Part shown: piece by piece, positions 1-12,449 of the stretch | Layout of the letters: every line of letters starts with the position of its first letter | How positions within the stretch are numbered: position 1 is the first letter of the stretch | NCBI GenBank assembly: GCA_050084515.1 | Contig: CM114273.1 | Span: 33,108,001-33,172,000 of the forward strand | Direction of reading: 5' to 3' | DNA from: Blasia pusilla | Taxonomy: Eukaryota; Marchantiophyta; Marchantiopsida; Blasiales | DNA length: 64,000 nt | The notes under the pieces: generated by a model | The model's database searches: none | What the model saw: the letters and a program-made list of their open reading frames with translations, nothing else | What the model was told of the DNA's origin: nothing | Program-made: the position numbers and the translations under genes

Positions 1-265
1 TCTGCACAGCGCAAATCCGGAGAGAATTTGGGAGACGTTAGGGTGAATATAAAATTTTGAAACGTCGAAGAAACAGCTAATCTCATTTCTCTTCACTGTC
101 GAATCACTGTGAAGTGAGTTCATATTCTTGGGGCCTCTTTTTGGCTTGATGATATGTGCATGTGCATTTTGAATTTCGGGTATGAATCTCTATACCAATC
201 TGAATGAAAGGATTTTGTAACCTCTAAAATGAAGAGTTTAGAGAAGTGGGTGAAATGATTTGCAG

Positions 266-2788
266 GTATTACCCTCAGAGTTCGATGTGCTCTGCACACA
301 TCCTATGTTCGGACCAGAGAGTGGGAGGGGCAGCTGGGCTGGTTTGCCGTTTGTCTATGACAAAATCCGAATCACTGATGGACCACGAGCTGAACGCTGC
401 ACCAGGTTCTTAAATATTTTTGAAAGTGAAGTGAGCTCTTTGTCTCTGCCCGATGTTTCTTTTCCAATTAGTCTTGAAGATTTTGAGTGTCAACTTTAAG
501 TAGAATTGACCCTTGAATCACACTGAACGTGAGAGCAGCTATGAAACGGAATATCTTTCAAACTTCTGGCCAAAACCAGTTCGAGAGGATGAATGAGTTC
601 TCAGAAGTAACAACCTTCACAACTTTACTTTGAGACGCAGGCATGCAGAGCCTGAAGCTTTGCCATTCTATCCATGCCATTTTGCACTCGAGAAACACAT
701 TGTGTCTCTGAGTGTAGCCTGCAGAAGAGTCCTCCTTGGGCATCCAAGTTTAATTCACAATAAATTACGACGGTCTGGTAAAGTCATCACCAATCCACAC
801 GGAATTTTTGATCCAGCTTTGACAGAGGCCTAAACTGTCCACAATGATCGAGGAACCTTTCTTCTATAAATGACATAGATGGTACATTTTTAAAAAGCAC
901 CGAAGGGTGTACCTTAAGACCACTCCCATCGTCTTCCTTTTTGTCACAGGGCTGCAGAATGGTTGAGATGACATGTGAGGAACATGACCGACATGCTGCT
1001 GGGAGCCAGTTCATAACTCATACTGTGGGAAGGTCAGTTAGCTACCTTGATCAATCAGGAGCATCTACACCACCAGGAACAAGCTGATTGTCATAATATG
1101 ACAATCAGTTTGTTCCTGGTGGTGTAGATGACTTCAGATGTGTAGGTTCCCTTGTGGTTATCAAATGAGGGATTTCTCAGAGGTATCCTTCTCTGATTGA
1201 GAACAAGTCATCCTAGTGAGATTCTTTTCCATTTCAGTGTTCACTGCCTTCTGGTTGATATTGCATCTGCAGTTTATTCTTCTCTTGTCTGCGATTAATG
1301 CTTCTATTCACTTGTAGCGAACTTAGCAGTGGAATCATAATGCAACTTCTGGAAGTCTCTCCTTCCAAACTTCCTTCAGCTGGAGGGATGAATGTAGGTT
1401 TAAGAGTATTGTCAATCATGTCATTGGTTCCACATCTGGCTGCTTAACTAAAGTTCAGTTCGTCCAGACTCTGGCTGTGCAGCATGTTTGAAGAGTGCCC
1501 CCTTTTCTAGAAACTTTGCTTCTCATGTACCAGTACACATTCTGGATAGACATCCACAGTTTGGGCTTGCTATAAAGCTTCTTAGTTTCAACATGTAAGC
1601 ATTTGTAGAGGCCCAGTTCAGTAGAGAGAAACTGATTTCTTTCTTACGAGTTTGAGATAGCGTTGCTCCTGCAGGGTTTTGGGAAGCCTTGCACTAGAAT
1701 CAACACCGATCAACACCAAAGGATATGAATCTCTTCTGAAACTGGTAATTTCCACTTGAGATCACTGAAGGATGCTGCGTGAAAGTTAATTGTGACTATT
1801 CAGATCCTCAGACAGGGTAAAGCTATAATCTATTGGAAGGCTGAGTAGCCGAGTGTCTGCAATTGTTAAGAGTGCAGAGTAAAATTGGAACGGGTGAACA
1901 TATACGTTGTTGAAAGGACTGTATTCCTAGAGTAGTTGGGATCAGAAGTCTATCAAGGACTGTGATCTTCATATAGTGGCATTCTAATCTAGTACTAATT
2001 CGAGTTAACACTAGCAGAGGTCTCTCTTCACATGAGGTGAACATGAGGTGAATTTGTTTCTGAAAGTTCTGTAGCGCATTGTGGGAATGAAGATTTCTCA
2101 AGGTTGTGACATGTGCCCAGGTTGACAATACATATAGTGACAGTTTTGATCTCTACTACGGCTTATTCTTGTATAACGTGAATGCTACTGAGGAGGTACA
2201 GCAGGTTTACTCTTCCCTTACTCACTACTGTAAATATTGGAATTTAAAATTCTATGGCTCTCACAGGTGAAAATTCAGTCCATTGTCTTGATTTTGTAGT
2301 TAGGTGTCTTCATTATTGCATGTCTACTCTTTCTGTTCATCTTATCCAGAGCATCTACAGTCCAGGGTTGAAGAAAATGAACAAGGGAGTATTGCCACTT
2401 TTCCCTTCTGCGAAGGCTTCTCTGTGGGGTTCACACATTTGTCCTTCAACCTGGCCACATGTCCATCTGACACAGGGTCTTGTTGATGCAGTTAACACGA
2501 CTGGAGCGCGCCTTTGATACTGTGAAAGGTCAACTTTTTGACAAGCTACACGGAATCCTGAGACAGCAGATGCTCATAAAGAGTAAAACCACAAATACCC
2601 TTAGCGTGTCCACTACAGTAACTCCAGTTGTGAGCACCCTGTTGGTGGGAGGAAGCAAGAATGATTCCCCACAACCTCTTGGGAAAACTGCAGCTATCAA
2701 TTTCAGCAGCAATGGTTCTTCAGTTCAAGTACAAGAGGTTGCCCGTCAAAATATTAATCCCACTAAGGTAGATGAAGAGGCAAACTGA
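266..2788 (+). CDS. Arogenate dehydrogenase (TyrA family), 3' exons only
   Basis: Plastidial arogenate dehydrogenase oxidatively decarboxylates arogenate to tyrosine. Only the C-terminal half is in the window; bases 1-265 look like intron. Exons I can place with GT-AG borders and matching phase: 266-430 (contains the family motif CTHPMFGPESG and LPFVYDK), 950-1032 (EEHDRHAAGSQFITHTVGR, the conserved substrate-binding block), 1675-1744 (LESTPINTKGYESLLKL), 2138-2195 (SFDLYYGLFLYN) and 2492-2788 (LERAFDTVKGQLFDKLHG, then a low-complexity Ser/Thr-rich tail to the TGA). A very short exon for the residues between LLKL and DSFDL is expected between 1745 and 2137 but I could not pin it. Residue order and spacing match plant arogenate dehydrogenases. 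The gene looks intact and of host type. The tail after FDKLHG is longer than in plant enzymes I know, and its first bases could be read differently. An intron carries a long hairpin (1063-1129). Confidence 0.88.
1063..1129. repeat. Near-perfect 32-bp inverted repeat in arogenate dehydrogenase intron
   Basis: Arms 1063-1094 and 1098-1129 are reverse complements with one mismatch, separated by only 3 bp. The arm begins ATCTACACCACCAGGAACAA. It lies in the intron after exon 950-1032. It could be a small foldback element or a templated inverted duplication; the loop is too short for a usual plant microRNA precursor. Confidence 0.85.
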
Positions 2789-4639
2789 CTTCTGGAAATG
2801 GTAGGTTCTGATGCCTAAACTCTAAATAGGGGATGCACATCCTAATCTAGTCAGAAGAAAATTTGTGCAAGAATTAGCCAAGGTGAAAAGATTTTTCTTT
2901 AAGCGAGTAACATGGTTTCCTTGCAGCTGGGGAGATATCTACCTTATCTTCATGTATCTACTTTGTGTGGAAGATCATGAAAAAAAAATATATATATATA
3001 TCTATATGCATCCATAGCTATAAATAAGTATAGTTATGGATAAACAAATGTACAAATGTATGAGAGAAACTTACATCATATTTAAGTTACGTTTGTTTCA
3101 TCACTAAATTCTCCATTCATGTTTTGTGGCAAAGTCCTCATCAAGAATGTATGAAAACATCTTAATTTTCACTTGAGGGAAGAATTTCTCCACACTTTTG
3201 AGGGAGTCATGATAGAATATGTCTTTTTGTCACTAAGAGTGTATCGTGAGGGCTTCCCGAATACCCCCCCTCCAAACTTTTACAATTGTTTTATGTTTGC
3301 GTTGTGAGGATTTTGGGAGTAGTTTGTGACTTCTCTGCAAGTGAGTCTTCGGAGTTGTAAATCATTTAGGCTCCAAAAACCTTGGGATACTAAAGCCAAT
3401 TGGTGCACTTTTTGGCCATTATGTTCTCCTCCTCCATATTCTCCCTTCTAGACACCCTCTCTTGTTCCCCATTCCTATATATTCTATCTTGACCGTGAGA
3501 ATGGTCATGCATGTGCTTAGGATTTCATGGGCACTCTCGAGATGCCTAGGCAGATGCGTTTATGTTGGTGCTCAAGGCCTCAACCCTAGAGGTGGTTGGG
3601 GATTATTCGGGGTGGTCACATGTGGCTGCATGGGGTCTACATAATCCACATTCTATCCTAGTGATGCAGGTAAGCAATTTTTTCTTTTTCTCACCTCATG
3701 TTTCCACCATGTGCATCAACTGGTTATTAAATAAATGCATGTTGGTGGACGCTTGTACTTATGATTCTATATTTCCAGATTGGCAACAAGTTGTCTTGGA
3801 AAATATAGCATCCCTTGCATGTGCTATGGGTACAACCATTGAGGATGATCGTGGACAATATGAGGAGTCTTGTGTAAGAGACAATCAAGTTGTTCTTGCA
3901 TGAGGTTGCAAGTCATGTGATCACGGAGGCATACAATGTGACCTTTTTTCTTACCAACGAGATTATTGTGGGAGCTATGAGGTATTTTTTTTCCATCGTA
4001 GGTGAACTAGCACTTCTATTTTGATCATCCATCTTTAGAGGTGTGGAAGTTTGCAATAATGCATGTTCCTCATAGTCGAGAATCTCTCCAAGAGGCGGGA
4101 AGTGTGTGATCCGATATACATCCAAAGATACAAGAGAGAAAACGAACATTTAGAGCCCAACATTTGTGTTCATAAAATATACACGTATTTGCTACTCTTA
4201 ATTTATCTTATTGTCCTATTTATTTCTTTCACTTTCAATCTCCTGAATCTGAGAAAACAAAATCCATTTGTTAGCTTCCTCCAACATGGAGTCCACTTCT
4301 AGTTCTCTTGAGCTATCAGAATCGTGTTCTTGGCAATACTTGTTGCATGTTAGTGGCTCTATGGCATTTGGCACATATTTGCTTTGTTTCAATCCTCTAC
4401 TCTTTGTGCACCTTGTACCAATAATAACTTCGTTGTCGATACTATCCCAAAATTAGATGTTATTTTAATCCTCATACTTCCTTTGCATGTAGACTTACCA
4501 TCTTCTTGCATATTGTATGCACATGATAATCCGATGGAAGCAAATAGGATATCCTCCGAACGCCATGTACGATCATTCTAATAGGGGAGTAGATCCTCTA
4601 GACTGTATGCAACCTTTCATATATTATCCATATCCAAGA
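2789..4639. other. Intergenic, no recognised gene
   Basis: Downstream of arogenate dehydrogenase. AT-rich with a short (TA)n run near 2986-3004. A weak open stretch at about 3466-3903 on the plus strand has no motif I recognise and no convincing splice structure, so I do not call it a gene. Confidence 0.5.
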
Positions 4640-4940
4640 GTATGAGCATAGACTGAGAAGCATTCATTCTAGGCACGGATATTGGATATATCATGCAAAT
4701 GTACTCTGAAGCCAATCTCTTGCAAGACACATATATCTTTCCATAACATGCTCTTTGAGCTTGCTTGAGCATGTACAAAGCTTTCTTTAACGTGCATACA
4801 TGGGATGGAAACTTTGGATGCTCACATCAAGATGGTCAAACCATGTACATATCTTCATGAAGATCTCCATTCAAGAAAGCATTTTTGACATCCATATGAT
4901 GTAGTCTCCACTTTTTACTCATTACTGATTGCAACTACTA
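4640..4940 (-). pseudogene. Ty1/copia reverse transcriptase relic
   Basis: On the minus strand positions 4842-4892 read DVKNAFLNGDLHEDMYM, the diagnostic copia reverse-transcriptase block, preceded by WRLHHM. Further along the same strand a weakly matching LKQA block remains. No open frame spans the region and stop codons interrupt it immediately after YM, so this is a dead fragment. No LTR of this element was found nearby. Confidence 0.8.
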
Positions 4941-4989
4941 TGCAGATCTGGCTTGGATTTTTAAAGAGGGTTTGGAGCAAGGTCGCACG

Positions 4990-5575
4990 TGGACAAAGTC
5001 CGTGTCCGTGGACTTATGTCTGTCCCGAGGACGAACATGTATGTGCGGTCCCAGGTGGGGGCTCTACGAGCCCTCAAACGTGCAGCCCGCACTCGGGCCC
5101 GCGCCACCCGATCATTTCACCCTTGCTCCGCCAGTCCACATCTCATTTGGTGCCCGTTTTTAACACCCAATTTCTAGCCCGCGTCACGCCTGCGTTGCGG
5201 ACGAGTTGGTCCCACATCAAGCTGTCCCTACTCATCGCGTCAAGTTCATGTCGGCCCCGCAAAAGGCCCGTGCCTAGTCTACCCTAGCCCGCCCTAGCTC
5301 GCCCCAACCTGTGCCCAACTCACGCCCAGCCCACACCCAACCCGTGGCTAGCCCCCCAAAGCCCGCACTAGCCCGTCTGAGCCCGCGCGCGAGCTCAGAG
5401 ATCCGCGGCCATCCTACACCTAGCCTGCGCCCTAGCTGGCCCAACGCGTCTTTGCCCAATCCTAGCTTGCAAGAGCTTGCACCGTAGCCCACACAACATG
5501 CTCCACAACCGCTTGGCCTAGCCCACGTCGTAGCCTGCCATCCATCCAACGAATTGGGAGTTGCCATGTGTATAC
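4990..5575. repeat. GC-rich repeat family, copy A
   Basis: A sharply GC-rich island in AT-rich surroundings made of degenerate AGCCCGC units. Its left edge (GGTCGCACGTGGACAAAGTC) aligns with the edges of copies at 11430-11937 (reverse orientation) and 19508-19760. Long open frames here are by-products of base composition. The GGTYGCAC edge plus GC-rich subterminal repeats resemble non-autonomous hAT-type elements, but I did not find a matching opposite end or target duplication. Confidence 0.6.
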
Positions 5576-5974
5576 CCCGTACTCATCCGCCAAACCTACG
5601 TTCCATCATTTAGGTGTCTTCAACATTAGGTGAGAGGTTGTGAATGTGGAAATCTTTTGTGTCACTAAACTTTTTTGGTGATTTGAGATTTTCAATTCAC
5701 AGACTTGAGTTTTAGATTTTTTTTTTATTGGTTCTCCTTAGCACATTGAGGATGTGGAGGTGGTCAAGGAAACTTATCTAAACGAGCATATACTCCCTTT
5801 GAGTGACAACCCTAAACCAAGACTCTTGTTCCATCATTTAGGCGTGTGTACATTGCTTGAGCCATTGTTTTAGCATCTCCCATCATTATCTTTTTGGTAC
5901 TTCCTTATCTCAAATCGTAGATTTCTTTTGTTGGTTTCTGTAAGAGATCTTCTTATCTTCTTCCTCCAAGTGAT
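5576..5974. other. Intergenic, little seen
   Basis: Holds two imperfect copies of a short phrase around TTCCATCATTTAGG (about 5602 and 5830). Possibly upstream sequence of the kinase-like relic that follows. No ORF or known motif. Confidence 0.4.
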
Positions 5975-7359
5975 TTGTCTAGTGGGGCTCAGTCATCGAG
6001 AGCGGGAGATAACCGAATCGAGTCGAATGATAGTGCCAAGAGGCAAAAAGTAAATTCCAGGAATGAATTTAACATGGCCATGAGAGAGGCATGGTTAGAC
6101 TATTTTTTCCAGCTTACATTTGAGAAGAGAAGATCCTACATTTCGAGGAGTATGGATGGTTTCCATGACTATACCTTAGAATTGCAAAGATTTTCCAAGA
6201 GAGTTTCAAAGGCATTTAACTAGGAAGTGGATGCCAAAGACGCCCAGAGGTTGCGTGCATTTTGTGCCCAACAAGGTGTTCATCTTGAGAGAGTGTATGT
6301 CGATCTCAAGATGTATAAGAAGCAGAAGTTGAATATTTCCAAGAAAACTCTCATAGAAAGATTTAGTGGAGAGTTAAGAAATGCTCAAAGTCTTTTCAAG
6401 GGACAAAGTACTCCTCTAGGGCAGACATTGTTGGTTCCATGTGGAGTTACATGGATTTTTTACAAGAATGTAGGAGTAGGATATGATCCTAAGGATATTT
6501 TGGAATCACGTTCACACAAAATTATGTACCGTTATAAAATAAACCAAACCCTTGGCTTTATTGAAGATATTTACTATTACATTAAGGTTTTTAAGGAATC
6601 ATCTCGATTTTTTACAAAAAAATTGATGATGCGCGAGGAGATATTGGCAACTATTTTACATCGAGGTTTTGTTCGTGTGGTGGGAAGATTGATCGAGGAT
6701 CCATTGCGTTGCATCTATCCATATTGGAAGGTTGGCACCTTGAAAATTGGTTGCGAGAATGGCATACCTTGAAGAATGGCGGGTCTACTTTAGGAGACTT
6801 GGAAAAGATCAGTTGTCTCGCAATGGCATCAAATGTCGTCCAACTTGTGGTTGCCCTTCTTGGTATCATGGAGACTATCCACAAGGGTGGGTTTCTTCAT
6901 ACTGGCCTTCATGCTAGGAACATTTTCATCCATTTTGGATCTGACTTAGACCCATACATGGGGGTTGGCGATTGGGGAAATGCTTTGTGGGCTTATGAGT
7001 GCTAAGAGTCACCTCATAGATGGTGGTGGCAACATGAACAAAAAAATCATGTTGGGCACATAGCAACGGAGTTGACAAAAGGGCCTAAGAATCTTCCTTT
7101 TAGCATAGCCACTAAAATCTATGCCCTAAGAATGATTGTAAAAAATTTGAACTATGTGACATACAACCTCGTTGTCGCGGATGCCCACGCAAATGTGAGA
7201 TTTACTTATTTGGAAAGGATTCAAAAGTGAGCATTAGCTCTGAACCCCTCTGATTGTAAAAGCTTACAATATCTTATTGCATATATTAGAGCACATGAGA
7301 AAATATTAGGTGTAGAAGATGAAGATTCAAGATTAAGGCCAGTAACCACGATAATGTGA
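5975..7359 (+). pseudogene. Protein-kinase-like gene, decayed
   Basis: Reading frames join into one kinase-like protein interrupted by an in-frame TAG at 6221, a frameshift near 6705-6720 (inside the hinge) and a TAA at 7003. Visible kinase landmarks: a KK pair and REE in the beta3/alphaC region, VVGRLIEDP before the hinge, then HTGLHARNIFIHF at the catalytic loop and GVGDWGNA at the Mg-binding loop. The catalytic Asp of the usual HxD is Gly here (HTG), while the DWG aspartate remains. A C-lobe-like stretch (KIYALRMIVKNL) follows the TAA in frame. No ATG starts the open frame near 5975. It is either a dead gene or a diverged pseudokinase that has since decayed. The wider family is not one I recognise. 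Confidence 0.6.
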
Positions 7360-7780
7360 TCGTAAATCCATTTGAGGATTGTATATTTTCCATGAGAAGT
7401 GAAAGACATGATTGAAAAACGTGAATATGTGATTGTGAAATGTTTGTGAATGATCAAGCTTGGTTGATCCATGGATGTATTGTGTGTCATCGTGTCACTA
7501 TTGGAGAGTTTAACAACAAATTCCCTACGCACTATTGATTTGGAAGCGGAATTTAACATTTTAAAGGGGAAGCACCAATGATTGTCTGCGGAGCGCAACA
7601 GACTTAAGAGAGAGATGGAGAGGATTGTGAATGAATCAATTTCCAAAGATGACCTCCATAGATGACAAAGACCTGTAATGGCTAACCCAACCGAACAGTG
7701 GATGAGGGCATATGAATCCATCATGACAAGACAACAACTGTAAATGGATTAACTGCTGTGATGGAGAGCAAGGGATAACG

Positions 7781-8892
7781 TGGGAGAACTCACCCCCGAG
7801 ATAACCCTACACGAGGGTCGTCTCATGAAGGAGGTTGATATGATCTTATTTCAACCTATCAAGAAGTTGTGGCTTCCTACTCTACGCGCAGCATGGGACA
7901 ATGTTGTGGATCCAAACGGTGCCAACTATGCATCTTTGATGTTGGCCCCAACACCTCTCAATCCGAGCAGACAAGAGCAAGATTTGCATGATTGGATGGT
8001 GGCAATTGTTTTAGTTGAAGGAGGGGCCCTCACGCCAAATAATTGGCCCAAATGCATGATATGCTTTAGCCACATTGGTGTAGAAGGTTGCTACGTGCCA
8101 TGCACATGTAAAGCTTGTTACTAGTATCCATATTGTCTTCAAAAGGCCATGTTACTATCTCACAAGCGTCCAACTGCATACAAGCTTGGTCAAGAAGACT
8201 CTATCAGAAGACTCTTCATAGTAATGCACCACCTACGTATCGCAAGTGAACCCAAGAGCAAGAAAATTTCACTTTTAGTTTGGGACATCGTAGCCCCCAA
8301 TCCAATTACAACCCCGGAGTGAATATAGGTGGGGTGGTTTATGGAGAAATCCTCATATCAGCAAAGGATTGATTAGGCTATGCGAGCGTGGCTAGTCCAC
8401 TTCATTGACTTGTATGATCAAGGAGACCTTATTCACAGAACTACCATAGATCTCCAAAATCGAGAGGTAGAAAACTTCTTCTTTGTTAAGGGGTTGAATC
8501 CACAAGAAGTTTGGGATGCCCTCAACACAAGTCGACAACTTGTTCTAAACCATCATCAAAATCCATTGGTGGATGACCTTGTCTTGAGAAGACTCGAATT
8601 GATCTTGCCACCTTTCTTATGGCAAGATATTGCTCAAAGGATGGAAGGGGGATATCCTCAAACATACCATTACCCTCGTCGAATGCAACTCTTTGAATCC
8701 TTCGAGAGAGATTGGGAGATGTTTCCAACACAACCAACACAAGAAACAGATGATAATGAAGCGGATGTTGAGTTGGAGAGGACTATTCCTCATGGAGGGG
8801 TGGCGTGCATGACTAGAGCTAGGGGAAGACGAGGAAGACTTGGTGAGACGTCTAGACTGGTGTTACATATATCTGATGATGAATCAAATTAG
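7781..8892 (+). pseudogene. RING-like Cys-rich relic and acidic ORF, probably part of the kinase-like gene
   Basis: Directly after the kinase-like relic and on the same strand. Positions 7781-8124 encode a segment ending in a Cys-rich motif (CMICF, then CYVPCTCKAC) that resembles a RING or related zinc-binding fold; the frame hits a TAG just before another YPYC. Between 7500 and 7700 the plus strand also has broken coiled-coil-like sequence. Positions 8380-8892 are an intact 170-residue ORF with an acidic, basic-ended tail (TRARGRRGRLGE, SDDESN). Same strand, similar base composition and no LTR between them suggest one ancestral multi-domain gene. Function unknown. Confidence 0.4.
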
Positions 8893-10953
8893 AGAGAATG
8901 AATTCGTGTTTATATCTTTGTAATATTAGTACATAAGTATGAGGTTCCTCTCAATCCAAATATTTTTTGGGGTACCACCTATTTTTCATAAAAATATTTA
9001 AAGAAATTACTTGAAAGGGGCTTATTTGTATAATCTTATGGAGAAATACCGCAACCCGTGAGGAAAGTTGAATGCATGTTTCTACATGAAGTTCTGTGGA
9101 TGGTGATTGGGAGTTGGAAGATTAAAAGAGTTCAATTGGTTTAAAAAGAGAACTTTCAACTTCATCCTTCACTGATTTCTACTATTATGGGTGTTTGGTA
9201 ATTTAGTAGACTTGTGAATGAGAGCCAATTATGAATGTTGTCCATGAAGTGAGTTCATGAAATGGATTAAAGTTTTCTCTAGGGTTATAAGTTATAATTT
9301 CTTGGGTAAGATGGAAAGTACAATGATAGAAAGGTTTGTTTGATGTAAATTTTGTTATTGTATTTAAAAAAATTTGCATATTTTAGAAAATTTCCAAATT
9401 CTATTTGATGAAGAAATCTGATTAATTCTTTAGAAAATCATTATTATCCACGAAGTCTTTTTTGAAATTCTCGATGGGCCTATATAAAAGTGAAAAGTTG
9501 AACAACGAGAATGATTTAATCATTACAATATTACAAATAATTTCAAATTTATGAATTTCAAATTTGAAAAAATATATTTCATATTTTGTAAATCTATATT
9601 ATAATTGGAGACCCTATATGTTCAATAAGAGAAATATGTGGTACAATAATGAAAAAATAGCAACATGGTTGAATTTTTTACCTTTACTAACATTAAATGG
9701 GTAGAGAAAATAAGTATGTGGCCCGGTTATGGATTTTGAGTTTTAGAACTTCGTATGGTTAGGTATGGTTCAGAGAACACAAATACAATGAATAGGAGAA
9801 TCATACCAATGTAGACAATATAGTTTGGAGTTTCATATAGTATGTTGGGAGGCTCACATCGGAAACTAATGCAGCCGAAGGGCCAGAGGGCGTGGAAAAA
9901 TCCACGCTAGAAATAACCCCATTAATGGAACAAGGCTATAAATAACCCTATCAAGGCTAGAAATAGCCCTATTGAGAGCATTAGGCTAATACGATGAATA
10001 CATATATATCCGAACCGTTAAAAAGTTCATATCTACGGTTGAAAACTTGTAGAGTATCTTGTATTTTGCAAGCTCAACGATCAGAGTCGTCTTATCATAG
10101 GGGCCATAATGAATTCCGAAGATGGACTAGAATATTTGTATTCATTATTTATTATTTAGTAGTTTTATTAATTTATATTATAACAAATGTGTACCCATAA
10201 GAGTAGTCGGAATTAGAAAAATAGGCGAATTTTATAATTTATTCTCTGAATTAAGATTTCATAAGAATGGAAAATTAATTTTAATGGAGAAAGAGTAGAT
10301 ATGGTTAAATATTTGAAGGAAGAGTGCTATTATTTACGTGAGTAGGGTTTCACATAAGTTTTAATTGAGGAATATAATTTTTTAGAAGAGTGGAATGTTT
10401 TTACTGCTCTAAGATTTAATAAATAATAATAAATACTAATAATCATATTTTAAAATAATCATATTAATTCCACATTGGGACCCGCATAAAAGGAAATTGA
10501 TTTTGAAGGGAGCAGGGAAATTTCCCTATTAATTCAAGTTAACTAATAATTTACATAGTATATTATATTTTGGTGGGAAGAGTGGTCGAGAAGAATAGGT
10601 GTTGTTTAAACTTTTATGGTAGAGTGAAAATAGTTAGGGGACTTGGAAATTATTAAAATTATAATTCAGGAGTTAAATTATACACAAAGTGAAATGTTAT
10701 GACCCATTTCAAAATTTCAAATCTATCTATGATTTGAAAAAATAAAAATATTTATAAACTAAAAAAATAAATCATTCTCGTGCACATGTAGTGACGTACT
10801 AACTTCAATAATAAAAAATGCTCCAATAACAAACTTGTAACACTCGCTATGAACAAGAAAGATCAATATCCTAACCTAGATAACCAAGATACCTTCAATG
10901 ATCAGGGTTATCCACTAGAAAAACATATTCTCAGCTATCTATGAAGAAAAAAA

Positions 10954-10956
<3 letters not shown>
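8893..10956. other. AT-rich intergenic
   Basis: No coding signature. The interval 9842-10185 may be a solo LTR (see separate entry). Otherwise long A/T runs only. Confidence 0.5.
9842..10185 (+). mobile_element. Possible solo LTR or small TRIM-like element
   Basis: Starts TGTTGGGAGGCTCACATCGG, a form often seen at plant LTR starts, and contains a TATA-like GGCTATAAATAACCCTAT with two related copies nearby (AGAAATAACCCC, AGAAATAGCCCTAT). A plausible end ..TTATATTATAACA lies about 340 bp on. I found no clear target duplication, so the boundaries are uncertain. Confidence 0.35.

Positions 10957-11003
<47 letters not shown>
10957..11003. repeat. (GA)n microsatellite
   Basis: About 23 uninterrupted GA dinucleotides. 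Confidence 0.97.
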
Positions 11004-11006
<3 letters not shown>

Positions 11007-11429
11007 CATGAAGGGAGGAATGAGATTGTGAGTGTATACAAAAAATGAGCAAGTTTATATAAGGGAGGATGGAAGGATGAAAATGAACCCATCCTTCTTT
11101 CTCCTCATCTACCCCTACTTACAATTTATTCCTAAACCATCTCCACTAATCACCATTTACCAAATCTTATTTTGTTCTCCTATCCCGTTCCTTTTTCACC
11201 TATCCTTACTTCTTTACGAACTTTTATTTCCAACTAACCTATTTTCCAATACAAGCACCCTATTCGATTATATTTTATCTTTTCCTCTCTTCACCAATAC
11301 TATCCTTACTTCTTCAATTACTCTCATTTGTAAGTAATCAATTCTCTAATACAACTATCCTATCTTAATCTTCTACTTTTTCTCCAACCCCTCTACCCTT
11401 CAAGCACCCTACCCCATACACAAACTGCA
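11004..11429. other. Pyrimidine-rich intergenic
   Basis: CT/AT-rich low-complexity sequence with an incidental open frame at 11032-11337 rich in Leu, Phe and Ser. No gene supported. Confidence 0.5.
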
Positions 11430-11937
11430 TTTAAGCCCGCACTTGAGCCATCCTGCCACTCTTAAAGCCCGCCCTCATCTCGCCGGACCCGCGATTGGCC
11501 CGCTTGCCTATCTACCATGAACCCGACAGTAGCCTGCGAGGCCCGCAATCGGTCTTCCATTAGCCCTTGCCGTAGCCCTCGCGAGAGCCAGTGCCAAGCC
11601 TACCCCTAACTTTTCACGCCCGCCCTTAGCCCGCACGGGAGCCTACGCAAGGCCCGCTCTTAGCCCGCAAACCTGCCAGACCCGCAACATGCATGCTCCT
11701 AGCTTGTAAGGCCCGCCCCAGCCTGCACAAGGCGTGTCTAGGCCGCCTTAGCCCATGAGTGAGCCCGCTTTTAGCCCATATTGCGCCCATGGTCCGCCTT
11801 CAACCCGCACCCTTCATCCGAGCCCGCACCTGTTCTTGTGAGTGGAGCCCGCGCAGTTGGCTTGGGCGCAAAAAATCTAGGCGGGCAACCGGGTTTTCAG
11901 GTCTGTGAACATGTCTGTTTTTGTGCAACCTTGGTTT
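11430..11937. repeat. GC-rich repeat family, copy B (reverse orientation)
   Basis: Dense AGCCCGC-like units. The right edge read on the minus strand is GGTTGCACAAAAACAGACAT, matching the left edges of copies A and C. The opposite edge is not defined. Confidence 0.6.
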
Positions 11938-12449
11938 GGATAAGACTAATACTAGAAAGTTTGGCGGAAAGAAACTCTAGGAGATTAACAAGAGAAACAA
12001 AGGCAACACAAGACTTCAGACCTACTATGTTAATTCCAAGATGGAATTAACACGGCACGAAAAACACGACTAGAAAAGAAATTGGTGTGGAGAAGAACGG
12101 AGAGACTAATTAATACTAACACGAGGAAGTAAGTGGTTATGAAAGGCCAGAATTGGACCGGACCTTGTGGACACGGGTGCGGGAGAGGGTGCTTCTTATG
12201 AACACCTCCCCTACGTTCAGAGATTTTTTTAGGACCGCCGAGAACATTGAGTGCAACATGACGGAGGAGAGCGTAGCCACCATGGGTTCTGGGCGAGAGT
12301 AGTCATGATTGTCTACACCACCAATGCAGCAACGTGGAGTCTGAGATAGGTTGACTGTGGCACCACAAGATCAGGGAGGATACTGGGAGGCCGTGCCACA
12401 AAGGCCTACGCCTTCATATACGGCTCAGCAATAGCCACCTATGACTACT

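Noticed and set aside
1234-1419. Extra arogenate dehydrogenase exon at about 1320-1395 (AG and GT borders present)
   Set aside because: The encoded residues do not match the enzyme, and exon 950-1032 joins exon 1675-1744 in phase and in register without it.
4940-5567. Overlapping ORFs of 60-115 residues on both strands
   Set aside because: The GC-rich AGCCCGC repeat lowers stop frequency; no domain and no agreement among the three repeat copies.
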